Shown in pieces: positions 26,630 through 34,684 of a stretch of DNA of 64,000 bases (the first letter of the stretch is position 1; every line of letters starts with the position of its first letter). The stretch is from Brenneria goodwinii (GTDB taxonomy: Bacteria > Pseudomonadota > Gammaproteobacteria > Enterobacterales > Enterobacteriaceae), in contig NZ_CP014137.1 of assembly GCF_002291445.1 (NCBI RefSeq), forward strand, positions 3,224,001 to 3,288,000. The letters are read 5' to 3'. The notes under the pieces were generated by a model, which was given only the letters and a program-made list of their open reading frames with translations, was not told the origin of the DNA and searched no databases. A program made the translations under genes and the position numbers.

Positions 26630-26739
26630 ATGGCGTGCTCCCACTCTCCGGGCCGTCGCCAGCGGCGATTTTTATTTCCCGCCGTCAGAGAGAATCATCT
26701 GGCATCCAACGCGGCTGCCGCGCGTGAGACAACGACCAT

Positions 26740-28128
26740 TTACTGCCAACGGGGAATGCACAGGCAGATAACCAACCCGCCCTGTTCGCCATTCTCGGCC
26801 TCGATGTGTCCGCCATGCGCCAACACCACTTTACGGGCAATAGCCAATCCCAGGCCGTACCCTTTACCAGAAAGCGGCGATTCAATACGGATAAAGGGAT
26901 CAAAGATGCTGGACAGCTTACTTTTCTCTACGCCGGGTCCCTGATCGGCCACTCGTATCGTCCATTCACGCTCATCGCCCTTCAGCGAGACATCCACTTT
27001 CTGCGCCCGTGAAGAAAAACGCAGCGCGTTACGCACGATATTATCAATCGCCCTGCGCATCAGTTCCGCATTTCCCTTAACCGTATGATCCAGGTTCTCA
27101 TCCGCCTCAAAAAGGATGTCAACGCCGGGAATCTGCGCCTCGTAACGCGCATCATTGACTACCGCTTTTACCAATCCCAGCAAATCAAAATACTCTTCGT
27201 CAACACCGGAACTTTGGGTACGTGACAGCGCCAGCAACTCGCCAATCATCTTATCCATACGGGCGGCTTCACGCTCGATTCTCTGCAGTGAGCTTTCCGT
27301 ATTTTCGGTATTCTGATGAGCCAGCCCGATCGCCAGTTGTAAACGGGCCAAAGGAGAACGCAATTCGTGGGAAACATCATGCAGCAGTTGTTCTCGGGTA
27401 CTGACGAGTATATCCAGCCTTTCGACCATGGAATCAAAGTCTCGCGCTACCTCACTGATTTCATCATGTCGCTTGCGCATCAGCGGCAGCAGACGCACGG
27501 CGAGATCGCCTTGCGCGACCCGCCCCAAACCCGCGCGCAGCTGATCGAGCGGCCGGGCCAGATTCCATGCCAATAACCAACTGAAAAGTAATCCGCAAAA
27601 ACCGCCGATCAAGAACAAAGGCGTGGGGATATTGAGAATTTCCCGCGGTCGGGTACGCGGACGAAACTCTTCACGCAGTTGCGTGGTATCGAAGCGCACC
27701 TGATACCATTCGCCTTGCGGCCCCTGAACCTGCCTTAACGTATTGACCGTAGCAAACTCATTAAACCCGGGGGCGGGCCTGGGTGGACGATCGGCATCCG
27801 GCTCTGGTTGCGCGCCTGGAACGGGTTCGCCCCCGATTTCCTGCTCGGGCAACGGCTGCGGCGATGTGGTTACCGAGATATAATTCCACTCCTTTTCAGG
27901 CCAATGGTCCGTCACGGAATGCCATTCAGCTATCCCCCCATGCTGCAACACGGCTAAAGCGATGTTTGACTGCATGGTGACGATACGCGTGACCGCCGTC
28001 TCCTCCATTGAGGATCTATGCGGTTCGCCATATAAAGAAAACGCGAGCCATAAAAGCTGCGAGATGATGATAAACGTCAGCCAGAATCCCAGTAATATTT
28101 TCCAAAAAAGCCGTCCGCGTATCATCAT
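26740..28128 (-). CDS. CpxA-like sensor histidine kinase
   Basis: Membrane sensor kinase of 462 residues. Order: transmembrane helix 1 (residues about 10-33), a periplasmic domain of about 130 residues with a proline-rich insert (PQPLPEQEIGGEPVPGAQPE, near 90-125), transmembrane helix 2 (about 168-190), a HAMP domain, HisKA with the phospho-acceptor His254 (LLHDVSHELRSPLARLQ), and HATPase (NIVRNALRFSS; VADQGPGVEKSK; GYGLGLAIARKVV). The sequence resembles CpxA over the kinase core but the sensor domain differs. The ATG at 28128 overlaps the regulator's stop by one base. The signal is unknown. It ends about 160 bp from crr in convergent orientation. Confidence 0.9.
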   Translation of the reverse strand: MMIRGRLFWKILLGFWLTFIIISQLLWLAFSLYGEPHRSSMEETAVTRIVTMQSNIALAVLQHGGIAEWHSVTDHWPEKEWNYISVTTSPQPLPEQEIGGEPVPGAQPEPDADRPPRPAPGFNEFATVNTLRQVQGPQGEWYQVRFDTTQLREEFRPRTRPREILNIPTPLFLIGGFCGLLFSWLLAWNLARPLDQLRAGLGRVAQGDLAVRLLPLMRKRHDEISEVARDFDSMVERLDILVSTREQLLHDVSHELRSPLARLQLAIGLAHQNTENTESSLQRIEREAARMDKMIGELLALSRTQSSGVDEEYFDLLGLVKAVVNDARYEAQIPGVDILFEADENLDHTVKGNAELMRRAIDNIVRNALRFSSRAQKVDVSLKGDEREWTIRVADQGPGVEKSKLSSIFDPFIRIESPLSGKGYGLGLAIARKVVLAHGGHIEAENGEQGGLVICLCIPRWQ

Positions 28129-28808
28129 CAACGAATCCGGTATCCCACGCTGCGCACGGTTTCAATAGTCATCGTATTGCCTTCCAGCGCGCTGAGTTTC
28201 TGACGGATATTGCTGATGTGCACATCAACGCTGCGATCGTATGCCTCACGCCGCCGCCCCAGGCATTTTTCCGATAGCTCATCTTTTGAAACCACCCGTT
28301 CCGGAGCCCGCAACAGCAATTCCAGCAAATTAAATTCGGATGCGGTGAGATCAAAAGCCTGTCCCCGCCACTCGCTGCTGCGCGTCGCCGGATTGAGCAC
28401 CAGCTCGCCATACGAAGCGACGCTGTCATCTTGTTTTTTACTCGGCTGATCGTCATAGCGACGCAGAACCGCCCTGAGCCGCGCAACCAGTTCCCGCGGA
28501 TAACAAGGCTTCGGCATGTAGTCATCGGCGCCCATTTCCAGGCCGATCACGCGATCGATATTGTCGCCTTTCGCCGTCAGCATAATCACCGGCAACTGCT
28601 GATTCTTTCTGATCTGACGCAACACATCGATACCGCTCATGTCGGGGAGCATGATATCCAGGATAATCGCGGTGTATTCCCCTGACATCGCCCCTTCAAT
28701 TCCTTCTTTGCCGGTCAATACCCTTGATGTAGCAAATCCCTCGGCATTCAGGTATTCGCAAAGCATATTCCCCAGTTCTACGTCATCATCGACCAGTAAA
28801 ATTTTCAT
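28128..28808 (-). CDS. CpxR-like OmpR-family response regulator
   Basis: DNA-binding response regulator of 226 residues. The receiver domain has the acidic pair Asp8-Asp9, phospho-acceptor Asp51 (IILDIMLPDMSG) and Lys100 (DDYMPKP). The OmpR/PhoB winged helix follows (FDLTASEFNLLELLLRAPER; YDRSVDVHISNIRQKL; VRSVGYRIR). The DRSVDVHISN and LGRRR segments are CpxR-like rather than PhoB-like. The frame stays open upstream to 28895, but the ATG at 28808 follows GGAGACAGG and gives the standard MKILLVDDD N-terminus. Coupled to the kinase by TGATG. Probably a paralogue of CpxRA and not CpxRA itself, which in enterobacteria sits beside cpxP. Confidence 0.9.
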   Translation of the reverse strand: MKILLVDDDVELGNMLCEYLNAEGFATSRVLTGKEGIEGAMSGEYTAIILDIMLPDMSGIDVLRQIRKNQQLPVIMLTAKGDNIDRVIGLEMGADDYMPKPCYPRELVARLRAVLRRYDDQPSKKQDDSVASYGELVLNPATRSSEWRGQAFDLTASEFNLLELLLRAPERVVSKDELSEKCLGRRREAYDRSVDVHISNIRQKLSALEGNTMTIETVRSVGYRIR

Positions 28809-28872
28809 ATCCTGTCTCCATTTGCGGATGTATCGTGCATTCTCAGGCCTGACATCAATCTTAGCAGCCAGA

Positions 28873-28888
28873 TTTACAGAATTCTTAC
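28873..28888 (-). promoter_or_regulatory. CpxR-box-like tandem repeat upstream of the response regulator
   Basis: On the minus strand GTAAG-AATTCT-GTAAA: two direct GTAAR half-sites spaced six bases apart, 65-80 bp upstream of the regulator ATG. The described CpxR consensus is two GTAAA copies with a 4-8 base spacer. Position and form suggest autoregulation. Confidence 0.5.
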
Positions 28889-28990
28889 CCTTCATTAACT
28901 AAAGATTACCGATGCTTTTCTATAACAAAGAGTAAATTAACCCTTTAGCCCCCCTTTTCTATCGCTTAAATAATTCGAATTGCAGAAAGG

Positions 28991-29023
28991 CGCACAGGTA
29001 ATGTGAAGTATGACGGGTATATA
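28991..29023 (-). repeat. End fragment of the TATACCC palindrome-ended repeat
   Basis: On the minus strand this reads TATATACCCGTCATACTTCA and then CATTACCTGTGCG, matching the left end of the repeat at 3922 with few differences. No right end is found nearby, so it is a solo or truncated copy. Confidence 0.65.
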
Positions 29024-29102
29024 TGAACATATCCGCAATGATAATAAGCATGACGACGCTCATATAATTGGCAGCAGGCCGCCCCGACACGAAGCGCCCC
29101 GC

Positions 29103-29159
29103 TTAAGCATCGTTTGATAACTGCAATTTCGTGAAATCATATAGCTCCGCGGTTTTTTC
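29103..29159 (-). pseudogene. Remnant of a LysR gene 3' end
   Basis: This 57-bp segment is 55/57 identical to 33628-33684, the last codons of the complete LysR gene on the same strand. Translated in the same frame it gives EKTAELYDFTKLQLSNDA and a stop, against EKAAELCDFTKLQLSNDA in the intact gene. Upstream of it the similarity stops abruptly. It is either the scar of a duplication or the edge of an inserted segment; the two copies are direct repeats enclosing the decarboxylase genes. The rest of 28809-29296 holds the response-regulator promoter, the repeat fragment and a weak hairpin, and no gene. Confidence 0.8.
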
Positions 29160-29259
29160 TTGTCTTTATTCTTGAACCTGTCGGAAAATAAGGCCAGTCG
29201 GCCCTGCGCGTCGCAAGGAAAGCGGAGTGATGATAGCGGGTTTGTCATTATCCTCATCA

Positions 29260-29284
29260 ATAAGCCCGGCACGACGAACCGGGC
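29260..29284 (-). terminator. Possible terminator after the DUF554 gene
   Basis: On the minus strand GCCCGG, 9-nt loop, CCGGGC, then TTATTG, starting 12 nt after the stop. Short stem and poor T-run. Confidence 0.4.
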
Positions 29285-29296
29285 GCCTTAATGGAG

Positions 29297-30013
29297 TTAT
29301 CCTACCAGCATTGCCCAGAGGTACGAAAAAGGCATCACCAGTATCAGCCCAGGCAACATGTTCGCTACCGGGAACAGCTTGATATTACAGATTCGCAACC
29401 CCGTAGCCACCATGATCAACCCGCCGGCGCAGGAAAAATCGGCCATCATATCGGGCGTGGTCATCGGTAAAATGAAAACCGCCAGCATGGCCAATCCCAA
29501 CTGAATAAGCAGCAAGGGAAGACCAATCGTCATCACCGAGTAGCCCAGCATCGTGGCGAAAATCGCCGAGGTAAAAAGATCCAATACGGTTTTGATATAA
29601 AGTATAGAGGGATCGCCGGTCATGCCCTCGTGCATCGCACCGAATATCCCAGTCCCGCTTGCGCAGAACAACACGAGAATAGCGACGAATTTTTCGGTGA
29701 ATTCGTCGTGGGTGATACCTTGAACGGGCGGAAGAAACTTATTGACCACGCCGCGCGTGGAGCCTGCCGCTTTCCCGATTCCCTTCTCAACATAGAACAA
29801 TTCGCCAATAACCGCCCCCAGTACCATAGCTAACACAACGGCGGGCATAAATTTTACTTTAATGACCAAATTGATGCCAAGGCCTACCGAGCACAAGCCA
29901 AAGGTCAACGGTAATGCGGATTTAACGCGATCGGGGATTTTGCTGCCGGCGAGAGCCCCCAGCAGACCGCCGACAACAACGGCCAATCCATTAACATAAG
30001 GACCGATTAACAT
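29297..30013 (-). CDS. DUF554 membrane protein (YqgA/YdfK-like), decarboxylase operon
   Basis: Inner-membrane protein of 238 residues in the DUF554 family, with about seven hydrophobic segments and the family's glycine-rich N-terminus (GPYVNGLAVVVGGLLGALAG), central FCASGTGIFGAMHEGMTGDP and C-terminal CAGGLIMVATGLRI. Function is not established for the family. Here it is the third gene after the UbiD- and UbiX-like genes (37 bp from ubiX), so it may transport the aromatic acid or its phenol product, in the place where other gallate-decarboxylase loci have a small extra subunit or a permease. AAGGA precedes the ATG. Confidence 0.88.
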   Translation of the reverse strand: MLIGPYVNGLAVVVGGLLGALAGSKIPDRVKSALPLTFGLCSVGLGINLVIKVKFMPAVVLAMVLGAVIGELFYVEKGIGKAAGSTRGVVNKFLPPVQGITHDEFTEKFVAILVLFCASGTGIFGAMHEGMTGDPSILYIKTVLDLFTSAIFATMLGYSVMTIGLPLLLIQLGLAMLAVFILPMTTPDMMADFSCAGGLIMVATGLRICNIKLFPVANMLPGLILVMPFSYLWAMLVG

Positions 30014-30050
30014 CTTTTTTTCCTTAATGACTTCATTTAGATCGTCTCGA

Positions 30051-30635
30051 TCACGCGGTATAAACGAGCTTACCTTCGCCCCAACGGGGCATGTTATCGA
30101 CCTCTAAACCAAAGAGATCGAGCGCGCGGATAACGCTGTGGGAGACGATCTCATCCAATGATTGTGGACGCTGGTATAGCGCGGGAACCGGAGGAAAAAT
30201 AATGCCGCCCATTTCCGTCACCGCCTGCATGTTACGGATATGACCCAGGTTCAGCGGCGTCTCTCGCGCCAGGAGCACCAGCTTGCGGCGCTCCTTAAGC
30301 ACGACATCCGCCGCGCGGGTCAGCAGATTATCCGTCAGACAATACGCGATGGCCGCCAGCGTACGCATGGAACAGGGCGCAACTAGCATGCCCAAAGTTT
30401 TGAATGAACCACTGGATAGCGATGCGCCAAGGTTTCCGATGGGATGCACCACATCCGCCATCGCCATCACCTCGTCCAGCCGGTAGTTGGTTTCCAGTTG
30501 ACAGGTTTTCTCCGCGCCTTTGGATACCACAAGATGCACTTCCAATCCTTTACCCTGTAAAAGCTCAAGGGCTTTCACGCCATACTGAAACCCGGACGCT
30601 CCGCTGATACCGATGATGATACGTTGTGTGGTCAT
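30051..30635 (-). CDS. UbiX/Pad1-type flavin prenyltransferase
   Basis: Flavin prenyltransferase (194 residues) that makes the prenylated FMN cofactor needed by UbiD-family decarboxylases. The flavin-binding N-terminus IIIGISGASGFQYG, the phosphate/flavin loop MLVAPCSMRTLAAIAYCLTD and the dimethylallyl-phosphate-binding region KERRKLVLLARETPLN are all present. It begins 11 bp after the UbiD-like stop, so the enzyme and its cofactor maker are co-expressed. Given the partner, it is likely a dedicated LpdB/Pad1-type copy and not the housekeeping ubiX of ubiquinone synthesis. Confidence 0.92.
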   Translation of the reverse strand: MTTQRIIIGISGASGFQYGVKALELLQGKGLEVHLVVSKGAEKTCQLETNYRLDEVMAMADVVHPIGNLGASLSSGSFKTLGMLVAPCSMRTLAAIAYCLTDNLLTRAADVVLKERRKLVLLARETPLNLGHIRNMQAVTEMGGIIFPPVPALYQRPQSLDEIVSHSVIRALDLFGLEVDNMPRWGEGKLVYTA

Positions 30636-30646
30636 TCTGCTAATCC

Positions 30647-32134
30647 TTATTCGAAGTCCGGCAGAAAGCGCTTCACGTCCACCTCTTTGAATTTCGAACG
30701 TTCAAAATGGCTCTTCAGATGGAAAGGCACGGTGCAATCAAAGAGGGTCTTGCACGACATACCTTGCTGCGAAATGCTCGGACTGTATGCCGGAACCTGG
30801 GAAGGATCCAACGGATGACAGCGCACGCCGGGGATAAACACGGTGTCGACATCCCCCTGATAGCGGGTTTGCATCGCCCACATCACGTCGTCGCTGTCGA
30901 ATATATCCACATCTTCATCCACCAGGATGACGTGCTTCAGTTCCGAGAAGGCCGAGAACGCCAGCAGCGCGGCCTGACGCTGGCGCCCTTCATCCACGGG
31001 GGACGATTTTTTGAATTGCATGACGGCCAGCAATTTGCCGCCGCCGGCGGTATGGGCAAAAACGTTGAGCAGTTTGCCCGGCATCGCGCGTTCGACCATA
31101 TCCAAAATGCTGGCTTCCGTCGGAATGCCCGCCATGTTCACATGTTCTTCGCCGGGGCCGACCGTCGTACGCCAAATCGGATTGCGGCGATGGGTAACCG
31201 CTTTAACCTTGATGACGGGGAGCGCTTCTTTCGCTTCGCCGGTATAACCGGGGAACTCCGGCATGGCCTTGCCGGTATTGGTATTCTGATCTTCGCGCAC
31301 GCGGACATTGGGCAGCAATTCGCCTTCAATCACGATCTCCGCATGAGCGATGGCCTTCTCATTGATCGTGATGCATTTCGTCATTTCAACGGCATAACCG
31401 CGCAGCGCGCCGGCAATACTCAGTTCATCAAATCCTAGTGGCGTCGTCGGTGGTTCGAAGCAAGCGGCGACTTCAATGGCGGGATCGACGCCGATGCTGA
31501 TAGAAATAGGCAGCGGTTTGCCTTTCGCTTCCGCTTTCATGCGGAAAGCATCGATATGACGTCCCGGCGTCAACCACATAGAGAGTTCGTCCCGGCTCTG
31601 GATACACAGACGATGGATCGTGATATCGGACTCATGCGTCTCCGGATCGGAGGCATAGCACAGCCCCATGGTGATATAAGGGCCGGCGTCTTCTTCCGTA
31701 TTGGTTGGCGCAGGTAATAATTTTCGCAGATCGAAATCCGCATCGGTCGCCAGATGCACCACTTCCCGGCAGGTCGCTTTATCCGGTTCAACCACAACCG
31801 GCGGGATCGCATTTTTCACAGAATCCTTCAACAGGTGCCCCAGTCTTTCGGGAGGGCAATTCAGAAATTCGCCGACACGCTTACGGGAACCGTTCAGGCC
31901 GATAGCCACGCTGATGTCGTTAAAATTTTTGATTTTATTAAAGACCATTACCGGGCCGTTTTTACGGGTTGGCCGTTGGCATGTTCCGCCGGCGCCCACA
32001 TAACGATAAATGCCGGACAACTCCGCGTGCGGATCCACTTCCACATCGGTTTCAACGTACTCGCCCGGCAGGGTTTTCAATAACTCCAGCGCAGAGCGTA
32101 AATCATAAACGTTATTTTTCGCTGTCTTGATCAT
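30647..32134 (-). CDS. UbiD-family aromatic acid decarboxylase, probable gallate/protocatechuate decarboxylase
   Basis: Non-oxidative decarboxylase (495 residues) using prenylated FMN. The order of conserved segments (ETDVEVDPHAELSGIYRYVG; APTNTEEDAGPYITMGLCYA; DITIHRLCIQSRDELSMWLT; FEPPTTPLGFDELSIAGALR; NTNTGKAMPEFPGYTGEA; HVNMAGIPTEASIL; RQRQAALLAFSAF; VDEDVDIFD) is the one I recall for the Lactiplantibacillus gallate decarboxylase LpdC, more than for UbiD proper. Gallate would yield pyrogallol and protocatechuate would yield catechol. First gene of a three-gene operon with ubiX-like and DUF554 genes, divergent from a LysR gene. The substrate is an inference from family resemblance. Confidence 0.85.
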   Translation of the reverse strand: MIKTAKNNVYDLRSALELLKTLPGEYVETDVEVDPHAELSGIYRYVGAGGTCQRPTRKNGPVMVFNKIKNFNDISVAIGLNGSRKRVGEFLNCPPERLGHLLKDSVKNAIPPVVVEPDKATCREVVHLATDADFDLRKLLPAPTNTEEDAGPYITMGLCYASDPETHESDITIHRLCIQSRDELSMWLTPGRHIDAFRMKAEAKGKPLPISISIGVDPAIEVAACFEPPTTPLGFDELSIAGALRGYAVEMTKCITINEKAIAHAEIVIEGELLPNVRVREDQNTNTGKAMPEFPGYTGEAKEALPVIKVKAVTHRRNPIWRTTVGPGEEHVNMAGIPTEASILDMVERAMPGKLLNVFAHTAGGGKLLAVMQFKKSSPVDEGRQRQAALLAFSAFSELKHVILVDEDVDIFDSDDVMWAMQTRYQGDVDTVFIPGVRCHPLDPSQVPAYSPSISQQGMSCKTLFDCTVPFHLKSHFERSKFKEVDVKRFLPDFE

Positions 32135-32555
32135 GTTATTTCTTCCTCAGATATCCCGCCTTGACACCATGCAATCAAAGTGAATTCACATGGCTGAAAA
32201 ATAAAGGGATTCTTCAGTATTTTCCGTTAATTAAAGAGCGCATTGTCGCTGAGTAGAAAATATATTCTTCAGCAGGGAGCGGCAAATACCGTTTAGGTTA
32301 TAAAGAACAGATCAATAAAGTGTAATGAGAAACGAGGTGAGATCAGAGAAGGCGATGGCGGCCAATGGATTTAAATTCCTAGACGCTCGTTTTCACAAAA
32401 TAGCAACAAATCCCCGATACGGAAAGCATAATTAAACATGCAGCACCCGCCGTTATCAGTTAGAGACTTGCTGCCGCCGTATGAGAGAATAAGATAACGA
32501 TCCATATACCCTGATGATTGTCATCAGCGTGGGATGGTTGGGTGGAAAAATCTTT
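32135..32555. promoter_or_regulatory. Divergent regulatory region between decarboxylase operon and LysR
   Basis: A 421-bp AT-rich gap with no gene. It should contain the promoters of both the decarboxylase operon and the LysR gene. The clearest element is the palindrome CTGATGATTGTCATCAG at 32511-32527, just before the LysR start, a likely autoregulatory site. Confidence 0.55.
32511..32527. promoter_or_regulatory. Palindrome, candidate LysR binding site
   Basis: CTGATGA-TTG-TCATCAG, perfect 7-bp arms around three bases, ending 28 bp before the preferred LysR ATG. Its presence inside the alternative upstream coding start also argues against that start. Confidence 0.45.
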
Positions 32556-33440
32556 ATGGATTTGAAAAGGCTAAGATATTTTTGCAAAGTAGTAGAACAG
32601 AGCTCTTTCAGCAAAGCGGCCCAGTTGCTGAATATGGCGCAACCGCCGTTGAGTAAACGTATTCAAGAATTGGAAGAGGAACTCAATGTCTCACTATTTA
32701 TGCGCAAGGGGAATCGGATTGAGACAACGGATGCCGGTTATTTCCTTTATCGTAAAGCATGTAAACTATTAAGGGAGGTTGAAGATACGGCAAGGGAAAC
32801 GATCCAGATTGCCAATAGTGAACGTTACATATTGCGCATTGGTTTAACGCACTTATTTCAGTCTTATTTCAAGCCACTATTTTTAGAATTGCATCGGCGC
32901 TGTCCTCATGCGGAAATTAACGTGATGGTTTCTGATTCCAGTAATCTTGAATCCAGCCTGAATGATAAGTTAATTGACGTCGCATTGATTCAAAGACCTT
33001 ATCATAATGAGGGTTATGACTCGATGACATTTAACCCGGTACCGCTGGTTGCCGTGGTGAGTAAAAAAATCATGCCGATCCCGCCGGACAACCCCTTCCC
33101 TTACCTCGAACTTGGTCAACTCCCGCTGATATTGCTGCATCGCTCCCGTGATTCCGGTGTTTATGAAATCTTGCTCGACCTTTTCCGCAAAGGCGGCGTT
33201 AACCCCAATGTGCTGATGCATATCACGCAGCCCGGCGTTATCCTCGATTGGCTGGAGTCAGGGCTTGAGGCCGCTACGTTGCTCCCCAGTTCGGAAGTCG
33301 ATAGCAGCAAACTGCAACATTGCCATGTACTGAATGTTTTCCCATCGCCACTGGTCTTTTTCCCGGCATTGGTGAAAACGCCGGCTACGCCGTATATGAC
33401 CGAACTGCTGGAGATTGTAGAACGGGGATATCCGTTTTGA
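32556..33440 (+). CDS. LysR-family regulator of the decarboxylase operon
   Basis: LysR-type regulator of 294 residues. The helix-turn-helix at residues 1-60 begins MDLKRLRYFCKVVEQSSFSK and continues AAQLLNMAQPPLSKRIQELE. The effector domain follows (ILRIGLTHLFQSYFKPLFLE; VSDSSNLESSLNDKLIDVAL). The frame is open to 32514, but the ATG at 32556 follows GGTGGAAA and matches the family start. Divergent from the UbiD-like gene, so it is the likely activator in response to the aromatic acid. The codons are more AT-rich than those of the neighbouring core genes. Confidence 0.88.
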   Translation: MDLKRLRYFCKVVEQSSFSKAAQLLNMAQPPLSKRIQELEEELNVSLFMRKGNRIETTDAGYFLYRKACKLLREVEDTARETIQIANSERYILRIGLTHLFQSYFKPLFLELHRRCPHAEINVMVSDSSNLESSLNDKLIDVALIQRPYHNEGYDSMTFNPVPLVAVVSKKIMPIPPDNPFPYLELGQLPLILLHRSRDSGVYEILLDLFRKGGVNPNVLMHITQPGVILDWLESGLEAATLLPSSEVDSSKLQHCHVLNVFPSPLVFFPALVKTPATPYMTELLEIVERGYPF

Positions 33441-33526
33441 GCGTGACCAGGCCGCGATGGCGCCGGAATAGAGCCGCGCAGGGAACGCAGGCGCAGCAAC
33501 GTAAAACGCGCGAAAATGCCTGTCAT

Positions 33527-33563
33527 AAAAAAATCGCCCCGCCGACGAACATGGCGGGGCGAT
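33527..33563 (-). terminator. Strong terminator between convergent LysR genes
   Basis: Perfect 11-bp stem ATCGCCCCGCC / GGCGGGGCGAT with a 9-nt loop. On the minus strand it is followed by TTTTTTT, so it chiefly serves the minus-strand LysR gene (stop at 33628). Confidence 0.85.
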
Positions 33564-33627
33564 AACATCCTCCCGCTAACGGCCGCATAATAAGGAAGAG
33601 GCCGACACGATGTCCGCCGCCATCGGT

Positions 33628-34536
33628 TTAAGCATCGTTTGATAACTGCAATTTCGTGAAATCACATAGCTCCGCGGCTTTTTCCGCGATAGCCGGAACA
33701 ACGCCAAAGGTTCGGTCGGTGCGGTACATAACGGCATAACGTACCAGAGGCGGCGCGGGCTTTAGCTTTATTACCCCCAGCTTTTGTTGATCCACCAGAA
33801 ATTTCAGACATTTCACTGGAAGGTAGGTGATGCCGATCCCTGAAATCGCCAATCCAATCTGCGCCAGCAAATTGTTGCTGATAATATTTTTGTTGAACGT
33901 AATACCCCGGCTCGAAAAGTAACGTTCGTAAATCAGGCCGGTGCCGGACTGCGCGCCTTGTAATAAAAACGAATAGTCGGGGATATCCAGTAAATCCAGC
34001 TCCGTACCCTGGGGAATAAGTTTAGGCGAACACATCCACGCGTTTTCAACGCTTTTTAACGGTACTGATATTAACCGGACGTCATTGAAAATATCGGGAA
34101 CGATAATTAAATCCAGCAAGTCATTGGTAATATTTTCATATAAAACCGAACTCAGCTCGATTGACGGCTCAATTCGCACCCGGGGATATACCGATCGGAT
34201 CGACTCGATCAGGCTCGGCAGCCACGTCATCGCCGTCAATTCAGTCACCCCCAGGCGTAACCGGCTGACCAGCACCTGTTTATCACTGATTCTCTCCAGC
34301 AGTTGATCGCGCCGGTGAATAATATCGGTACAGTAATCCAGCAGCTCCCGGCCCTTCTCCGTCAGTTGGGCGCTGCGGCTCCTTCTGTCGAAAATTTCAA
34401 TATTGAAGGATTCCTCAAGTTCATGGATCCGCTTCGAAATAGCGGACTGCGACATATTGAGCTTACTGGCGGCCGCTTCAAAACTCCCTGACGTGACGAT
34501 CCAATAAAGCGCATCAATTTGCTTGAAGGTGATCAT
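33628..34536 (-). CDS. LysR-family regulator, divergent from the RraA/aminotransferase operon
   Basis: LysR-type regulator of 302 residues. The helix-turn-helix starts ITFKQIDALYWIVTSGSFEA and continues AASKLNMSQSAISKRIHELE; the effector domain follows (LRLGVTELTAMTWLPSLIES; LLQGAQSGTGLIYERYF; GLAISGIGITYLPVKCL). It is divergent from the RraA-like gene across a 148-bp gap containing a perfect palindrome. Its last 57 bp are duplicated at 29103-29159. The ligand is unknown, but by position it should sense the substrate of the aldolase/transaminase pathway. Confidence 0.9.
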   Translation of the reverse strand: MITFKQIDALYWIVTSGSFEAAASKLNMSQSAISKRIHELEESFNIEIFDRRSRSAQLTEKGRELLDYCTDIIHRRDQLLERISDKQVLVSRLRLGVTELTAMTWLPSLIESIRSVYPRVRIEPSIELSSVLYENITNDLLDLIIVPDIFNDVRLISVPLKSVENAWMCSPKLIPQGTELDLLDIPDYSFLLQGAQSGTGLIYERYFSSRGITFNKNIISNNLLAQIGLAISGIGITYLPVKCLKFLVDQQKLGVIKLKPAPPLVRYAVMYRTDRTFGVVPAIAEKAAELCDFTKLQLSNDA

Positions 34537-34560
34537 AGCGCTATCTCATGAACAAAAGTG

Positions 34561-34575
34561 ATGAATTTAATTCAT
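34561..34575. promoter_or_regulatory. T-N11-A palindrome, candidate LysR box
   Basis: ATGAATT-T-AATTCAT contains TGAATTTAATTCA, a T-N11-A motif with perfect dyad symmetry as expected for LysR-type regulators. It lies 25 bp upstream of the LysR start and 110 bp upstream of the RraA-like start. Confidence 0.6.
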
Positions 34576-34684
34576 AAAATATCGCTAAAACTCTCCAAAT
34601 ACTATGGGTAGTATCACAATTGCTGTTGTGTACATCCAACCACCGATCAAAAGCAGATGTAATACTATGATTCAGAGGGGAAAA

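Noticed and set aside
30051..32134. UbiX/UbiD as the ubiquinone biosynthesis genes
   Set aside because: The UbiD-like sequence pattern is closer to gallate-type decarboxylases, and the genes sit in an accessory operon with a LysR regulator; the housekeeping ubiD is normally next to fre, not here.
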